A stretch of 36,460 bases of DNA from Pseudomonadota bacterium (GCA_023417315.1 JAEZFW010000050.1:1-36460), one strand, 5' to 3'. Counted from the stretch's first letter, positions 7,083-16,284 are shown. A program made the numbers and translations. Notes: generated from the sequence alone by a model not told the origin.

Positions 7083-8120
7083 ATGCAGAAGGAGTTGGAT
7101 GTGATCGAGCGAATGGAGAATGAAGATGCCCCCGCCCCAACCCTCCCCCGCATTGCAGGGGAGGGAATCGGAGAAGGTCACACGAGATTGGCGTCGTGGG
7201 CGATTGTCGATATCGCTCAACTCACCGATGTTCTTGCTGATCACGGACTGTCCCCTCCCCTGCGCAGCCGGCGAGGGTTAGGGTGGGGGCAGCTCGCGGC
7301 ACGCGCCGTTGCGATCATCACACTGATCGCGCTGTCGCTGTCGATCTCGGTCTCGTCGTTCGCTGCTAGTCCGAGCAGGCCAGCCGCTCTACAGAAACAG
7401 AGCTCCACGCTCGTCGCCATCCCCGGCGGATCGTTCGAATCCGTTCTTCCCGAAAGCGAGAAAACGAAACGCGTCGACGTGAAACCATTCCATCTCGACG
7501 CCACGCCCGTCACGAACGCGCAGTTCGCTGCGTTCGTGACCAAGTATCCCGAGTGGCAGCGCGATCAGGTCGCGCGTGTGTTCGCCGACGCGCAGTACTT
7601 GCATCATTGGAGCTCATCGACGAAGCCCGCGAACGAAGACCTCAAAAAGCCCGTCGTGCATGTGAGTTGGTTCGCCGCGAGCGCCTACTGCGAATCGCGC
7701 GGCGCTCGGCTCGCCACGTGGCACGAGTGGGAGTATGTCGCGGCCGCGAGCGAGTCGAAGCGCGATGCGCGTAGCGATCCGGAGTGGCGCCAGCAGATTC
7801 TCGCGTGGTACTCGCAGTCGGCGCGTCACGGCTTGCCAAACGTGGGCGCCACGCCAGCGAACGTATATGGCGCTCGCGACCTGCACGGCGTCGTGTGGGA
7901 ATGGATCGAAGACTTACCTGCGCTGCTCGTCGCGAACGATAGTCGCGAGCAAGGCGATCCCAGTCAGATGCGCTTCTGCGGTGCCGGCGCGGTTTCGATG
8001 GAACAGAAAGAGAACTACGCGATGCTCATGCGCATCGCCATGCTCTCGAGCATGAAAGCAAACTATACGAGCGCAACGATGGGCTTCCGCTGCGCGGCAG
8101 ACAGAGGAAAGGCAAAATGA
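7083..8120 (+). CDS. nirV: NirV, formylglycine-generating-enzyme-like protein linked to NirK
   Basis: NirV is encoded next to nirK in several denitrifiers and belongs to the FGE/sulfatase-modifying-factor fold; its role in NirK maturation is suspected, not proven. Features seen: LVAIPGGSFES opening the domain (about residue 110), VTNAQFAAFV, VVHVSWFAASAYCESRGARL, GVVWEWIED (near 268) and a closing MGFRCAAD. The paired redox cysteines of true formylglycine-generating enzymes are not evident, so a non-FGE role is likely. A hydrophobic segment (about 74-94) after the variable N-terminus suggests export or anchoring. The first 70 residues include 54 encoded by a palindromic element (7129-7290), so the assigned ATG at 7083 (weak GGAAAG upstream) may be a repeat-derived start; no better in-frame ATG precedes the hydrophobic segment. 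The stop overlaps the SCO start (ATGA). Confidence 0.85.
   Translation: MQKELDVIERMENEDAPAPTLPRIAGEGIGEGHTRLASWAIVDIAQLTDVLADHGLSPPLRSRRGLGWGQLAARAVAIITLIALSLSISVSSFAASPSRPAALQKQSSTLVAIPGGSFESVLPESEKTKRVDVKPFHLDATPVTNAQFAAFVTKYPEWQRDQVARVFADAQYLHHWSSSTKPANEDLKKPVVHVSWFAASAYCESRGARLATWHEWEYVAAASESKRDARSDPEWRQQILAWYSQSARHGLPNVGATPANVYGARDLHGVVWEWIEDLPALLVANDSREQGDPSQMRFCGAGAVSMEQKENYAMLMRIAMLSSMKANYTSATMGFRCAADRGKAK
7129..7290 (+). repeat. 162-bp palindromic element inside the 5' part of nirV
   Basis: Imperfect inverted arms of about 38 bases: left arm CCCCAACCCTCCCCCGCATT...GCAGGGGAGGGA (7129-7166), right arm TCCCCTCCCCTGCGCAGCCGG...GGGTTAGGGTGGGGGC (7251-7290). Its length is a multiple of three and it carries no stop in the nirV frame. 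Similar CCCTCWCCC units occur at 21395-21430, 26209 and 31972. Confidence 0.7.
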
Positions 8121-8689
8121 AACGGATACTGGCGATTGCGCTGCTTCTCTTCGTTGGAACTGCGCTCGCAGATAGCTCCTACCCTTCGGCATCGATCTAC
8201 CAGCTCGATGCGAAGCTGACGAACCAAGCCGGCGTGCAACACGGGCTCGACGTCTACGAAGGCCATCCCGTGCTCGTCACGATGTTCTACGGCAGCTGCG
8301 CGCACACCTGCCCGCTCTTGATCGAAACGGTGCGAGCCGTCGAGAAGGCCGCGCCCGAGTCGAAGAACCTACGTGTACTGATGATCTCGATCGACCCCGA
8401 AAGAGATACTCAAGCCGCGCTCGCCAAGATTGCGAAGGAGCGGCGCATCGACACGAGCCGCTGGACACTCGCACGAGCGGATGTACAGACCGTGCGCAAG
8501 ATCGCCGCCGTTCTGAACATCCAGTACAAACAAAGTCCGGATGGCGAGATCAATCACTCGAGCGTGATCTCAGTCCTCACACCCGAAGGCGAGATCGCGC
8601 AGCAAAGCTCGACCTTAGGAAAGGCGGATGAGGAGCTTGTGAACGCACTGAAGAAGATTCCTGCTTCGGCGCACTATTCGGCCGAATGA
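8117..8689 (+). CDS. SCO1/SenC/PrrC-family copper chaperone
   Basis: Thioredoxin-fold periplasmic copper-delivery protein. Its 190 residues start with a clear signal peptide (cleavage after TALA, about residue 18). The copper ligands are the CAHTC motif (Cys61 and Cys65, CxxxC as in SCO proteins) and His147 in INHSS. SMYGS-like FYGSCAHTCP and SIDPERDT are family blocks. The start overlaps the nirV stop by four bases, so this is one unit with nirK-nirV. From context the likely client is the copper centres of NirK rather than cytochrome oxidase; this is inference. No terminator follows; the next 296 bases are REP-like repeats. Confidence 0.93.
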   Translation: MKRILAIALLLFVGTALADSSYPSASIYQLDAKLTNQAGVQHGLDVYEGHPVLVTMFYGSCAHTCPLLIETVRAVEKAAPESKNLRVLMISIDPERDTQAALAKIAKERRIDTSRWTLARADVQTVRKIAAVLNIQYKQSPDGEINHSSVISVLTPEGEIAQQSSTLGKADEELVNALKKIPASAHYSAE

Positions 8690-8700
8690 AGCGATATCAC

Positions 8701-8941
8701 ATCCGTCACCCTCGCTCAGCAGAAGCAAAGACCTAGATGGATCCTCGCCTTCGCAAGGACGACGAACCTCTTGTTTGCCGTTTGTACGGACGACGAGTTC
8801 ACGAAGCGGAGCGCTTACTCTTGTCGTCACCCTCGCGGAGGCGAGGGCCCATCTGGAACAGGGACTCACGACGGATCCTCGCCTTCGCGAGGACGACGCT
8901 TTAAGCGTCGTATGGATCCTCGCCCATCGCGAGGATGACGG
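8701..8941. repeat. Block of REP-like palindromes between sco and the response regulator gene
   Basis: At least four copies of a CGTC-CTCGC...GCGAGGATCC palindrome in both orientations (about 8704-8762, 8824-8852, 8873-8897, 8914-8940). Examples of stems: CCCTCGC-GGAG-GCGAGGG and CCTCGC-CTTC-GCGAGG. A nearly perfect 19-base dyad ACGACGCTTTAAGCGTCGT sits at 8893-8911. It fills the space between two convergent genes and may end transcription from both. The same family recurs at 29494-29583 and 36261-36337. Confidence 0.8.
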
Positions 8942-8985
8942 AGGAGTTTGAAACCCGACCCACAACGGGCGCGGCACGCACCCCA

Positions 8986-9750
8986 CTACCACGGGTTTTC
9001 CATCCACTTCTTCACTTGCTCATAGTGGGTGCGGCTCGATTGCAGTCGCTCGCCGGTCTTCATCACGAAGACGTACTCGCCGCGACCGACGCTCTCGACT
9101 TCCTTCACGCGCGTGACATTGACGATGTACGAGCGCTGGATGCGCAGGAATTGCGCGGGATCGAGCGACTCGTGCAATGTCTGCATCGGCACGTGCACGA
9201 GGTGGCGCGTGCCGCCCGCATTGAGCTGCACGTAGTTCTCCGCCGCTTGCATCCAATCAACGTCCGTCAACGTCGCGAAGTACGTCTTGCCTGACGATCG
9301 AATCGCGACTCGATTCAGGTACTTCTGCGGCGATGAAAGGGTTTGCAGAAGCGATGCCAGCACGCGCTCGCCATTTGCTGCATGCGGCAGGCGCTCGCGC
9401 GTTCGCTTCATTGCTTCATGAAACCGCTCGCGGCTCACGGGCTTCAGCAGGTAGTCGATCGCATTGATCTCGAATGCTTGAATCGCATAACGATCGTGCG
9501 CCGTCACGAAGATGACACCGGGCATGCGATCGGGTCCGACTTCACGCACCACATCGAAGCCGTCGACCTCGGGCATCTGCACGTCGAGGAAGACGATATC
9601 GGGAGATTGCGCGCGAATCATGCGGATCGCTTCCGCACCATGCTTGGCCTCGCCGATCCGAGCGATGCCCTTCTCTTCTTCGAGAAGAATCCGAAGACCG
9701 TCGCGAGCCAGCGGCTCATCGTCCACGATCAACACGCTCAACGCTAACAC
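8986..9750 (-). CDS. LytTR-family response regulator (AlgR/LytR type)
   Basis: A 254-residue DNA-binding response regulator. The receiver domain (about 5-125) has the acidic pair Asp10-Asp11, phosphoacceptor Asp56 in VFLDVQMP, and Lys103 in DYLLKPVS. The C-terminal LytTR domain (about 145-250) shows the motifs VDWMQAAENYVQLNAG and FLRIQRSYIVNVTRV. The gene starts 12 bases after the stop of the histidine kinase gene on the same strand, so kinase and regulator form one operon. Target genes are not evident; the neighbouring TonB-dependent receptor is transcribed from its own unit with a terminator between them. Confidence 0.95.
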   Translation of the reverse strand: MLALSVLIVDDEPLARDGLRILLEEEKGIARIGEAKHGAEAIRMIRAQSPDIVFLDVQMPEVDGFDVVREVGPDRMPGVIFVTAHDRYAIQAFEINAIDYLLKPVSRERFHEAMKRTRERLPHAANGERVLASLLQTLSSPQKYLNRVAIRSSGKTYFATLTDVDWMQAAENYVQLNAGGTRHLVHVPMQTLHESLDPAQFLRIQRSYIVNVTRVKEVESVGRGEYVFVMKTGERLQSSRTHYEQVKKWMENPW

Positions 9751-9762
9751 CGCTTGCTCTCC

Positions 9763-10836
9763 TCATGCGATCGGGAACTCTCGAACATCCTCTGGTCGGC
9801 GCGGAGGTGCGACGTACTCTCGATAAGGCAAGATGACGCACACTTGCGTTCCGATCCCTTCGTGAGACTCGATGCGCAGTGCAGCCTCCACACCGTAAAG
9901 GCGCTGCAATCGCGCGCGCACATTGGCCAGCCCGACACCGTGACCTTTGGTGGGCGCGCCTTCTGCGAGTCCAGGCCCATCGTCGCGAACTACGATGTTG
10001 AGAGCATCGTCCCGAGCAAACGCACGGATCTCGATTGTGCCCTGACCCGCGCGGCGACTGATGCCGTGTCGCACCGCGTTCTCCACGATCGGCTGCAACG
10101 CGAGTTGCGGCACGGTTGCATCGAGCACCTCCGGATCGGCATCGATGCGGATCACGAGGCGATCGGAGAACCGCATTTGCTCGATCGACAAGTAGAGCCG
10201 TAAATATTCGAGCTCGCGGCGTAACGGCACTTCTTGGGCTTCGTGATCCTCCAGCACCGCGCGCAGTAGATCGCTCAAGCGCGTCAACGCCTGCTCGGCC
10301 TCTGCCCGTTTGCCCTGGCGGACGAGCACGACGATCGCATTCAACGTGTTGAAGAGGAAATGAGGCTGCAGTTGCATCTTGAGCGCGCCCAACTGCGCCT
10401 GCGCTACTTGCGTGCGCAACTCGGAAGCGCGCAGCTCCAACTTGAGCGCCTCCTGCTCGCGCTCTCGAAACTTCTCGTAGTACCGAAACGCCGATTGAAT
10501 CGCGAGCACCACCCAGTAGGCGATCACGCCCGTGTGGAAACCAAAGATCAGCGCGATCTCGAACGTGCCATCGAACCCTCGATCCCAATCTGAAGGACCG
10601 AGCGCGGCAAAGGCGGCATGCACCCCCGCTTCGAGCACGGCGCGCGCGAGCGCAAACAGCACACTGAAGAGCAGATGAAGCCCAGTTCGAAGTGGCCAGT
10701 TGTGCCGCTCGAGAGGCCAGCGACGTCCCAACCATACGATCATCGGCGTGAGGGCCGCCGAGATGATCACACGCACGCTCCAGAACCTCGCCTCGTACCA
10801 CGGCACCGGCCCTCCGTAGTACACACGGCGAATCAC
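9763..10836 (-). CDS. LytS-type sensor histidine kinase
   Basis: A membrane histidine kinase of the His_kinase/LytS group. From the GTG at 10836 it has 357 residues: three membrane helices (about 20-37, 53-78, 92-116), a coiled stretch rich in E/R/Q (120-152), the phosphoacceptor block QLQPHFLFNTLNAI with His159, and an ATPase domain with N-box IVENAVRHG and G-boxes DDGPGLAEG and GHGVGLANV. The open frame continues upstream to a TGA at 10933-10935 and encodes another hydrophobic helix (YATYLLAWAVVGLLYFAHDV), giving the four-helix sensor expected. No ATG, GTG or TTG starts that longer form, but an ATC codon at 10914 has CGGAG six bases upstream. The true start may therefore be 10914 with a rare codon. 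Confidence 0.92.
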   Translation of the reverse strand: MIRRVYYGGPVPWYEARFWSVRVIISAALTPMIVWLGRRWPLERHNWPLRTGLHLLFSVLFALARAVLEAGVHAAFAALGPSDWDRGFDGTFEIALIFGFHTGVIAYWVVLAIQSAFRYYEKFREREQEALKLELRASELRTQVAQAQLGALKMQLQPHFLFNTLNAIVVLVRQGKRAEAEQALTRLSDLLRAVLEDHEAQEVPLRRELEYLRLYLSIEQMRFSDRLVIRIDADPEVLDATVPQLALQPIVENAVRHGISRRAGQGTIEIRAFARDDALNIVVRDDGPGLAEGAPTKGHGVGLANVRARLQRLYGVEAALRIESHEGIGTQVCVILPYREYVAPPRRPEDVREFPIA

Positions 10837-11070
10837 ATCGTGCGCGAAGTACAGCAGCCCTACGACCGCCCAGGCGAGCAGGTACGTCGCGTAAGAGCGA
10901 AGGGCCTTGTTGATGTTCTTCTCCGAGCGTATTCAGACCGCGCTGCTAGGCGCGATTCATCATGCCCCACTTTGATTGTTACGGAAAGGTGACGGAGGTG
11001 TACGTGACGCAGCCAGAGCCATCGTTCAAGGTTCTGACCTTCATCATCAGCATCACTTCATCATTCCATG

Positions 11071-11098
11071 AAGAAAGAGGCCGCTGTCGCCAGCGGCC
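11071..11098 (-). terminator. Rho-independent terminator of the TonB-dependent receptor gene
   Basis: On the minus strand, GGCCGCTG-GCGA-CAGCGGCC (perfect 8-bp stem, 11079-11098) is followed by TCTTTCTT (11071-11078). It lies 77 bases past the receptor stop at 11175. Bases 10937-11070 between it and the kinase gene hold nothing recognised. Confidence 0.88.
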
Positions 11099-11174
11099 CC
11101 CGAAGGGCCTACACGAACTGATGTTCAAAGTGCTGAGGAGAACTCGGTTCGGGAGGCAAGACTGATGACCGCCG

Positions 11175-14100
11175 TTAGAATTTGTATCGCGCTCCCACCG
11201 CGTAACGCGCTCCTTGATCCTCGAGGAACCACACCTGCTTCTTCGAGCGGCCATGCCAGCGCACATCTTCCTCCGTCAAGTTCAAGCCTTCGAACGACAC
11301 GGACAAGTGCTCGTTGAAGTCGTAACCGACACTCAGGTCGATCTGGTCGTATTCCTCGACATAGATCGGATTGCGCGAGTTACCCACGTTGATCTGCGAC
11401 AGGAAGTCATCGCGCCAGTTGTATGCGAGTCGGACAGTGAAGCCGAAGTTCTCATACATCAGCACGACGTTCGCCGAGTCGCTTAATCCCAGCAGCGCAA
11501 ACTGGTTCTCGTTCGGATCGGCCGTATCGTTGAATCCGACATCGCCGCGCACGACGGTGTAGTTCGCCAGCACACCGAAACCGGTATCGCCGAAGAAGTA
11601 CTGCCCGCCGAATTCCCAGCCGTGAATGTTGGCCTCCTTGTTGTTCACCGGCCGCGTGACACCGAAGATGTAAGTCTCATCTCCAGGCCCCGACACGATA
11701 TCGAACCGAGAAGCCCAAGCGACGTGCTGAGCGCTCGATCCGTTATATGCGGCGGGACCGCCCGCCCAGAACACACCATCTGCGTCTGTGAAGCCCTCCG
11801 GGTGCTCCGTCATCGCGATCATCGTCCAGAGCGATGAATCGTTCACTGCATAGCCGCCGTTGCTCAGGGCATCCCGAGCGTCTTGCGCTCGCGTTCCCGA
11901 AGTTTGGTCGAGAATGCCGAAGATCTCCTGCTGAACGACTTCGTTGCCGATGAAGTTCTTCACGCGCTTGTCCCAGAACCCGACCGACACGTAACCATTG
12001 TCCGAGAAATACCATTCGAGCGAGACATCGAGGTTGTCGGACTCGAGGGGCACCAACTGAGGATTGTTCGCGTTACCCGTGGCGCCCGGACCCAGAAGCG
12101 TCGAGCCGTTCGGCGCATTCGGCGCCGCGCCGGCGGCGAGCTGACCATAGCCGGCGCGTGCGATCGTCGTGCTCGTCGAGAAGCGCGCCTTCAATGAATC
12201 CGTCAGCCCGATGTCGAAATCCAAGCTCGGAAGAATATTGTCGTAGTCGGCTCTCTCACGAATCGTTTCGACGTTCTCAGGCAACAGCGGAGGCCGAATG
12301 ACTTGGAAGTCATTGTCGTCCTGCCACAGAAGGCCTGTCGGTACGAGGATGTTCGCCGTGGATACGACGTCCGTACGCTCGTAGCGCGCACCCAATAGCA
12401 AGTTCGTCGGCATGCTGCCGAGCTCGCCCTCGAGCGCGAACTGCAGATACACCGCGTCGGTATCTTCTTCGATGATGTTGTGTACGTTGAAGCCCGGGTT
12501 GTAGCGGAACTGACCGTGGGGTGCAGCAGGCTCCGTCCAATTGGGGACGCCGCGCACGTTGAAGGCCCATTGCGCAAGCTCGTTGGCATTTCCTTTCCAA
12601 CCACCCACGGGAGCGCCGACGGCATTGAAGTCATCGAACGCGTTAACGAGGCTGAAGGGGCGCAGCAGCGCGACCATGTCGGGCACAGTGCCGGTGTCAG
12701 TCACACCCCAATCGCCGAGCGTGAGATTGGCTGCTGATGCGCGCTGACTCGACTCGAGGGCGCGCGTTTCGACGCCGAACTGGAAGCGACCCTGATCGAA
12801 CTCGAGCGTGCCGTCGAGCCTTGCCTGCGTGAGATCGGTCTCTTGGTCCTGATAGTTGATGCGCAGGATCTGCGACCCGATGTTGGTCTCATCGAACGAG
12901 AAGTTCGAGTTGCCGCCGACGCCTGCAAGCGCCGCGAACTGATCTGGATACAAGGTGCGGCCCGCGGTCGGCAAGCCGTTGTTGAAGAAAAATTCCTGAG
13001 TCCAGAAGTTGGTTTGATTGCGGCACGCGGGAACGCCGCCTTCCGGATTCGGTCCATACGATTCTAAGCACACAGAGCGCACGTTGCCCGCCAAGCTGAA
13101 TGTCGTCTCGCCACCTCCCGTGATCGGATCGTTCGGCATGCTGTCGGCGGTCGAATCATGCACATCCAATGCGAGACTGAACGTATCGGTCACCTGCCAA
13201 TCGGCATTGAAGCCGATCGACTTGAGCTCGTTCTGCTGCTCGCGATGCTGCTGCTCGTAACCATAGTCCTTGCCGGCCCCCGTGTACTCGCGCAGCACGA
13301 CCGGCGTCTTGACCTCTTCGTCGTCGAACTCCAGATGGTAGAAGCCGTTACGTTGCAACCAGATCGTTTGATCGCCTCTGTCTTCGATCAGCTCGTTGAG
13401 CGCATAGGTGTAATCGGCCGTGAGTGTGAGCGTATCGGTAGGCGCGAACTGGACCGTCAACTGCGCGTTCGTACGCTCGCGCTCGCGATCCGAAAAGTGA
13501 TAGCGGATGTCGTTCGGAATGCCGTAAAGCTGACCTACGGCGGGCGCGTTCTCGATCTGCGCATCCAGGAAGTCATCGGTGCGATCGTACGGAGTGTCGT
13601 TGCGGTTCACGTAAAGCGGCGCGCGTGTCTGATTCACGCTCATGTCCGCATCCCATGCCTGGATACGCCAATCGTTCACGGTCGCGCCCGATGAGCCGCT
13701 GTCGCGCTTTTGATAGCTCGCGCTCAAGCCAACACCCCACGTCTTCTCGTCATTCGTGTAGCTGAAGATGCCGGACACCTCCGGCGTGAAATCATCGCCG
13801 ACGCGATTCGTCGTGTCGTTGACTGCCTTCGCGCCAACGTTGACGACCATCCCGTCGTTGTCGAACGGGCGCGCGGTCCGCACGTTGATGCTCGCGCCGA
13901 TGCCGCCTGTGGCTATATCGGCGCGGCCGGTCTTATAGACCTCGAGCGCACTGACGCTCTCGGCCGCGAGATTCGCGAAGTTGAACGCACGCGTGTTGCC
14001 ACCGATGCCACCGGCGATGAGCGCACCGCCCGCAAACGCATCGGCGGTCGGCATCTGCCGGCCGTTGAGCGTAACCATATTGAACTGAGCGCCGAACCCG

Positions 14101-14420
14101 CGCGCCGTGACGAGCGCGCCTTCGCCGTTGCGGCGATCGATCGACACTCCGGTGATTCGCTGCAACGCCTCGCTCAGGTTCGCATCGGGAAATTTGCCGA
14201 TGTCTTCGGCACTGATCGCATCGACGACGCCAACGGCATCGCGCTTGATATCCATCGAGGCTTTCAAGCTGCCGCGCAGGCCAGTCACGACGATCTCTTC
14301 CAACTCCTCCATCGACTGCTCTTGAGCAATCGCTGGATGGATGAGCGCCGCACTGCCCACGAGCGTAGCAAGCGCTTGCGTGGACTTAGACGACAGCGCA
14401 CGACGTATTTCATCTTTCAT
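11175..14420 (-). CDS. TonB-dependent outer-membrane receptor (large, Xanthomonas/Caulobacter type)
   Basis: A 1081-residue outer-membrane channel powered by TonB. After a signal peptide (about 1-33, ending AIAQ) comes a TonB box-like EEIVVTG, a plug domain (about 40-170; motifs AISAEDIGKFPDANLSEALQ and GFGAQFNMVTLNGRQMP) and a 22-strand barrel ending in aromatic Phe (RYKF). Length and plug motifs are those of the TonB-dep-Xanth type group, members of which often import plant or algal oligosaccharides or other large nutrients; no enzyme gene beside it reveals the substrate. The ATG at 14420 is chosen because GGGAG lies 10 bases upstream and a signal peptide follows; the frame is open to 14453. 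It is terminated by the hairpin at 11071-11098 and possibly controlled through the dyad at 14481-14497. Confidence 0.95.
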   Translation of the reverse strand: MKDEIRRALSSKSTQALATLVGSAALIHPAIAQEQSMEELEEIVVTGLRGSLKASMDIKRDAVGVVDAISAEDIGKFPDANLSEALQRITGVSIDRRNGEGALVTARGFGAQFNMVTLNGRQMPTADAFAGGALIAGGIGGNTRAFNFANLAAESVSALEVYKTGRADIATGGIGASINVRTARPFDNDGMVVNVGAKAVNDTTNRVGDDFTPEVSGIFSYTNDEKTWGVGLSASYQKRDSGSSGATVNDWRIQAWDADMSVNQTRAPLYVNRNDTPYDRTDDFLDAQIENAPAVGQLYGIPNDIRYHFSDRERERTNAQLTVQFAPTDTLTLTADYTYALNELIEDRGDQTIWLQRNGFYHLEFDDEEVKTPVVLREYTGAGKDYGYEQQHREQQNELKSIGFNADWQVTDTFSLALDVHDSTADSMPNDPITGGGETTFSLAGNVRSVCLESYGPNPEGGVPACRNQTNFWTQEFFFNNGLPTAGRTLYPDQFAALAGVGGNSNFSFDETNIGSQILRINYQDQETDLTQARLDGTLEFDQGRFQFGVETRALESSQRASAANLTLGDWGVTDTGTVPDMVALLRPFSLVNAFDDFNAVGAPVGGWKGNANELAQWAFNVRGVPNWTEPAAPHGQFRYNPGFNVHNIIEEDTDAVYLQFALEGELGSMPTNLLLGARYERTDVVSTANILVPTGLLWQDDNDFQVIRPPLLPENVETIRERADYDNILPSLDFDIGLTDSLKARFSTSTTIARAGYGQLAAGAAPNAPNGSTLLGPGATGNANNPQLVPLESDNLDVSLEWYFSDNGYVSVGFWDKRVKNFIGNEVVQQEIFGILDQTSGTRAQDARDALSNGGYAVNDSSLWTMIAMTEHPEGFTDADGVFWAGGPAAYNGSSAQHVAWASRFDIVSGPGDETYIFGVTRPVNNKEANIHGWEFGGQYFFGDTGFGVLANYTVVRGDVGFNDTADPNENQFALLGLSDSANVVLMYENFGFTVRLAYNWRDDFLSQINVGNSRNPIYVEEYDQIDLSVGYDFNEHLSVSFEGLNLTEEDVRWHGRSKKQVWFLEDQGARYAVGARYKF

Positions 14421-14480
14421 TGAATGGGTACTCCCTGAGCCGGTGAACCGCACTTATAAATGTGAGCACTTTCGATCGAG

Positions 14481-14497
14481 GACACGCCGAACGTGTC
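14481..14497. promoter_or_regulatory. Perfect dyad upstream of the TonB receptor, possible operator
   Basis: GACACG-CCGAA-CGTGTC, a perfect 6-bp inverted repeat, 61 bases upstream of the receptor ATG. A possible -10 (TTATAA on the minus strand, near 14454-14460) lies between it and the gene. The binding protein is unknown. Confidence 0.4.
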
Positions 14498-15088
14498 GCT
14501 CGCATCGACTTAGGGATCGATCCGCACGCTGCGATCTGCATGAGCACCCCCTCTGGCTCATCGATCCCTTACGCATTTGCGAGCGCGCAACGAATGCGCA
14601 CTCACCCCCTACGGACAAATCCGAAGCGCGGCGAGTCTGTTGAAGGGATCAGCGGGGTTGAAGCCGCTTTTGACGAGGTGGTTCGTTGCTTGGGCGAAGT
14701 GACATGCGCAAGTGACGAGGCAACCGCGCGTGGCCCGCGCGGGTGATGAAATGCGCAGCGTCGGCGCGTCGGACTGTCGCGGGGCTTATGTCGAGAAGTC
14801 TGGGCCTCGAGAGAGTGGCGGTATTTGCACCACGATTGCTGGAAGGCAGAGCGCACGATCGACCTCTTGATCGCGAGCAGCAGATCGCGAACTGTTGATG
14901 CAGTAACATACGTTCAGGGTCTGCTGCGTTCTGGCCGAACAATTCCACGAACGGGTCTTTCGTAGCTCGAGGCTTGGCGAGCGCGTTCAGCTTCGACGGG
15001 AACTCCCCTATCGCGCCGCAAGCTGCTGCAGTCGAAGTGGCGAGAAGCGCGCTCGATTCGTTTTGGCAACACACATAGGAAAGAATTA
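14498..15088. other. Intergenic region with no recognised gene
   Basis: About 590 bases between the divergent TonB receptor and hydrolase genes. Open frames occur on both strands, but none has a plausible ribosome binding site with family resemblance, and their composition is rich in Arg and Ser as expected of chance frames in GC-rich DNA. Apart from the dyad at 14481-14497 nothing is recognised. Confidence 0.5.
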
Positions 15089-16234
15089 GTGAGTAGAAGT
15101 GCTGCATGCATCTTGGCGATCGCTGCTTACGTGATGACAGTCGAACAGACTGCTGTCGCTGAAGAGGTCAAACCTACGAACCGCCAAGAAGCAGTCGAGA
15201 TCGTGCGGGAGTTGCGCCGCATCGTTTCTCCCGATGGCGTCGAGCGCAATGAAACCGTGCGGATCGGCGGGATCGATCAGTTCGTGAGCATGCGCGGTGA
15301 CGATCGCCGCAATCCAATCCTCCTCTTCATTCATGGCGGACCGGGCTTCCCAACCGCACCGATGGCATGGTGGGCCACGAACGGGCTGGAAGAGTACTTC
15401 ACTGTCGTGCATTGGGATCAGCGCGGGGCGGGCAAGACCCATCTCCTCAATGATCCGAGGGTGGTCGGCCCCACGATCGAGCCTGAGCGATTCGTGGATG
15501 ACATCGAAGAAGTTGTCGCCTGGCTTCGAGAAGAGATGGACAAGGAGAAGGTGTTTGTCCTCGCGACGTCTTGGGGCAGCTACATCGGTCTTGAGTTCGC
15601 GCGACGGCGTCCCGAATGGCTACACGCTTATATCGGCATGGGCCAGGCGGTGAACAGCCCTGAGAGCGAGCGACGCGGTTACGCCTTCGCGCTCACCGCG
15701 GCGAGAGAGGCAGGTAACAAGCAAGCCATAGAGGAACTGGAGTCGATCGCACCCTACGCGGCGCCGGGCAAGCCTATCCCGCTCGAAGACATCAGAATCG
15801 AGCGCAAGTGGTCCGACTTCTTCGGAGGCGTCATGGCGTACCGCACGCGTCAGATCGATGGCATCGCGGTGGGCCTCTCGCCCGAATATTCCGACGACGA
15901 AGCTCGGCGCGTTTTTGAAGGCAACGGCTTTTCACAGGACTTTCTGTTGAGCCCTGTTCTGAGCATCGATCTCAGTCATGTCACGAAGCTCGACTGCCCT
16001 CTCATCGTCCTAGCCGGCCGCCACGACCGCTCGGTGAACTCCCACGTCGCGCATGAGTGGTTCGAGCGCGTGCAGTCGCCTCTGAAACGCTTTGTCTGGT
16101 TCGAGCATTCCGCGCATGAGGTGATGGTCGAGGAGCCAGGAAAGCTGCTCGTGACACTCGTGACGCATGCGCGGCCCATAGCCGCCCGTGCGGGTGACGT
16201 CGCGCCCGAGACCGCTTCTACCAGTGCACATTAG
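15089..16234 (+). CDS. Exported alpha/beta hydrolase, prolyl iminopeptidase-like
   Basis: A 381-residue alpha/beta hydrolase of the proline iminopeptidase group. Signs: the oxyanion block HGGPG (82-86), HWDQRGAGKT (108-117), nucleophile Ser161 in ATSWGSYIG, acid in GRHDRSVNS and the catalytic His in EHSAHE. The nucleophile elbow has Ala159 where most members have Gly (GGSWGS), so activity on peptides is uncertain and an esterase role is possible. GTG at 15089 is the start: AGGAAAG lies upstream and a signal peptide (about 1-25, TAVAEE) follows, so the protein is probably periplasmic. Convergent with the next gene, 50 bases apart, with no clear terminator between. Confidence 0.88.
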   Translation: MSRSAACILAIAAYVMTVEQTAVAEEVKPTNRQEAVEIVRELRRIVSPDGVERNETVRIGGIDQFVSMRGDDRRNPILLFIHGGPGFPTAPMAWWATNGLEEYFTVVHWDQRGAGKTHLLNDPRVVGPTIEPERFVDDIEEVVAWLREEMDKEKVFVLATSWGSYIGLEFARRRPEWLHAYIGMGQAVNSPESERRGYAFALTAAREAGNKQAIEELESIAPYAAPGKPIPLEDIRIERKWSDFFGGVMAYRTRQIDGIAVGLSPEYSDDEARRVFEGNGFSQDFLLSPVLSIDLSHVTKLDCPLIVLAGRHDRSVNSHVAHEWFERVQSPLKRFVWFEHSAHEVMVEEPGKLLVTLVTHARPIAARAGDVAPETASTSAH

Positions 16235-16284
16235 CGCGCCACATACTGAGATGTGAGAATTGCCTGTTTTGCACGTCCGGCACG

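Noticed and set aside
10962..11165. 67-codon plus-strand frame between kinase and receptor genes
   Set aside because: Runs through the terminator hairpin and lacks a ribosome binding site.
14649..15107. 152-codon minus-strand frame in the intergenic region
   Set aside because: No family resemblance and overlaps the start of the hydrolase gene.
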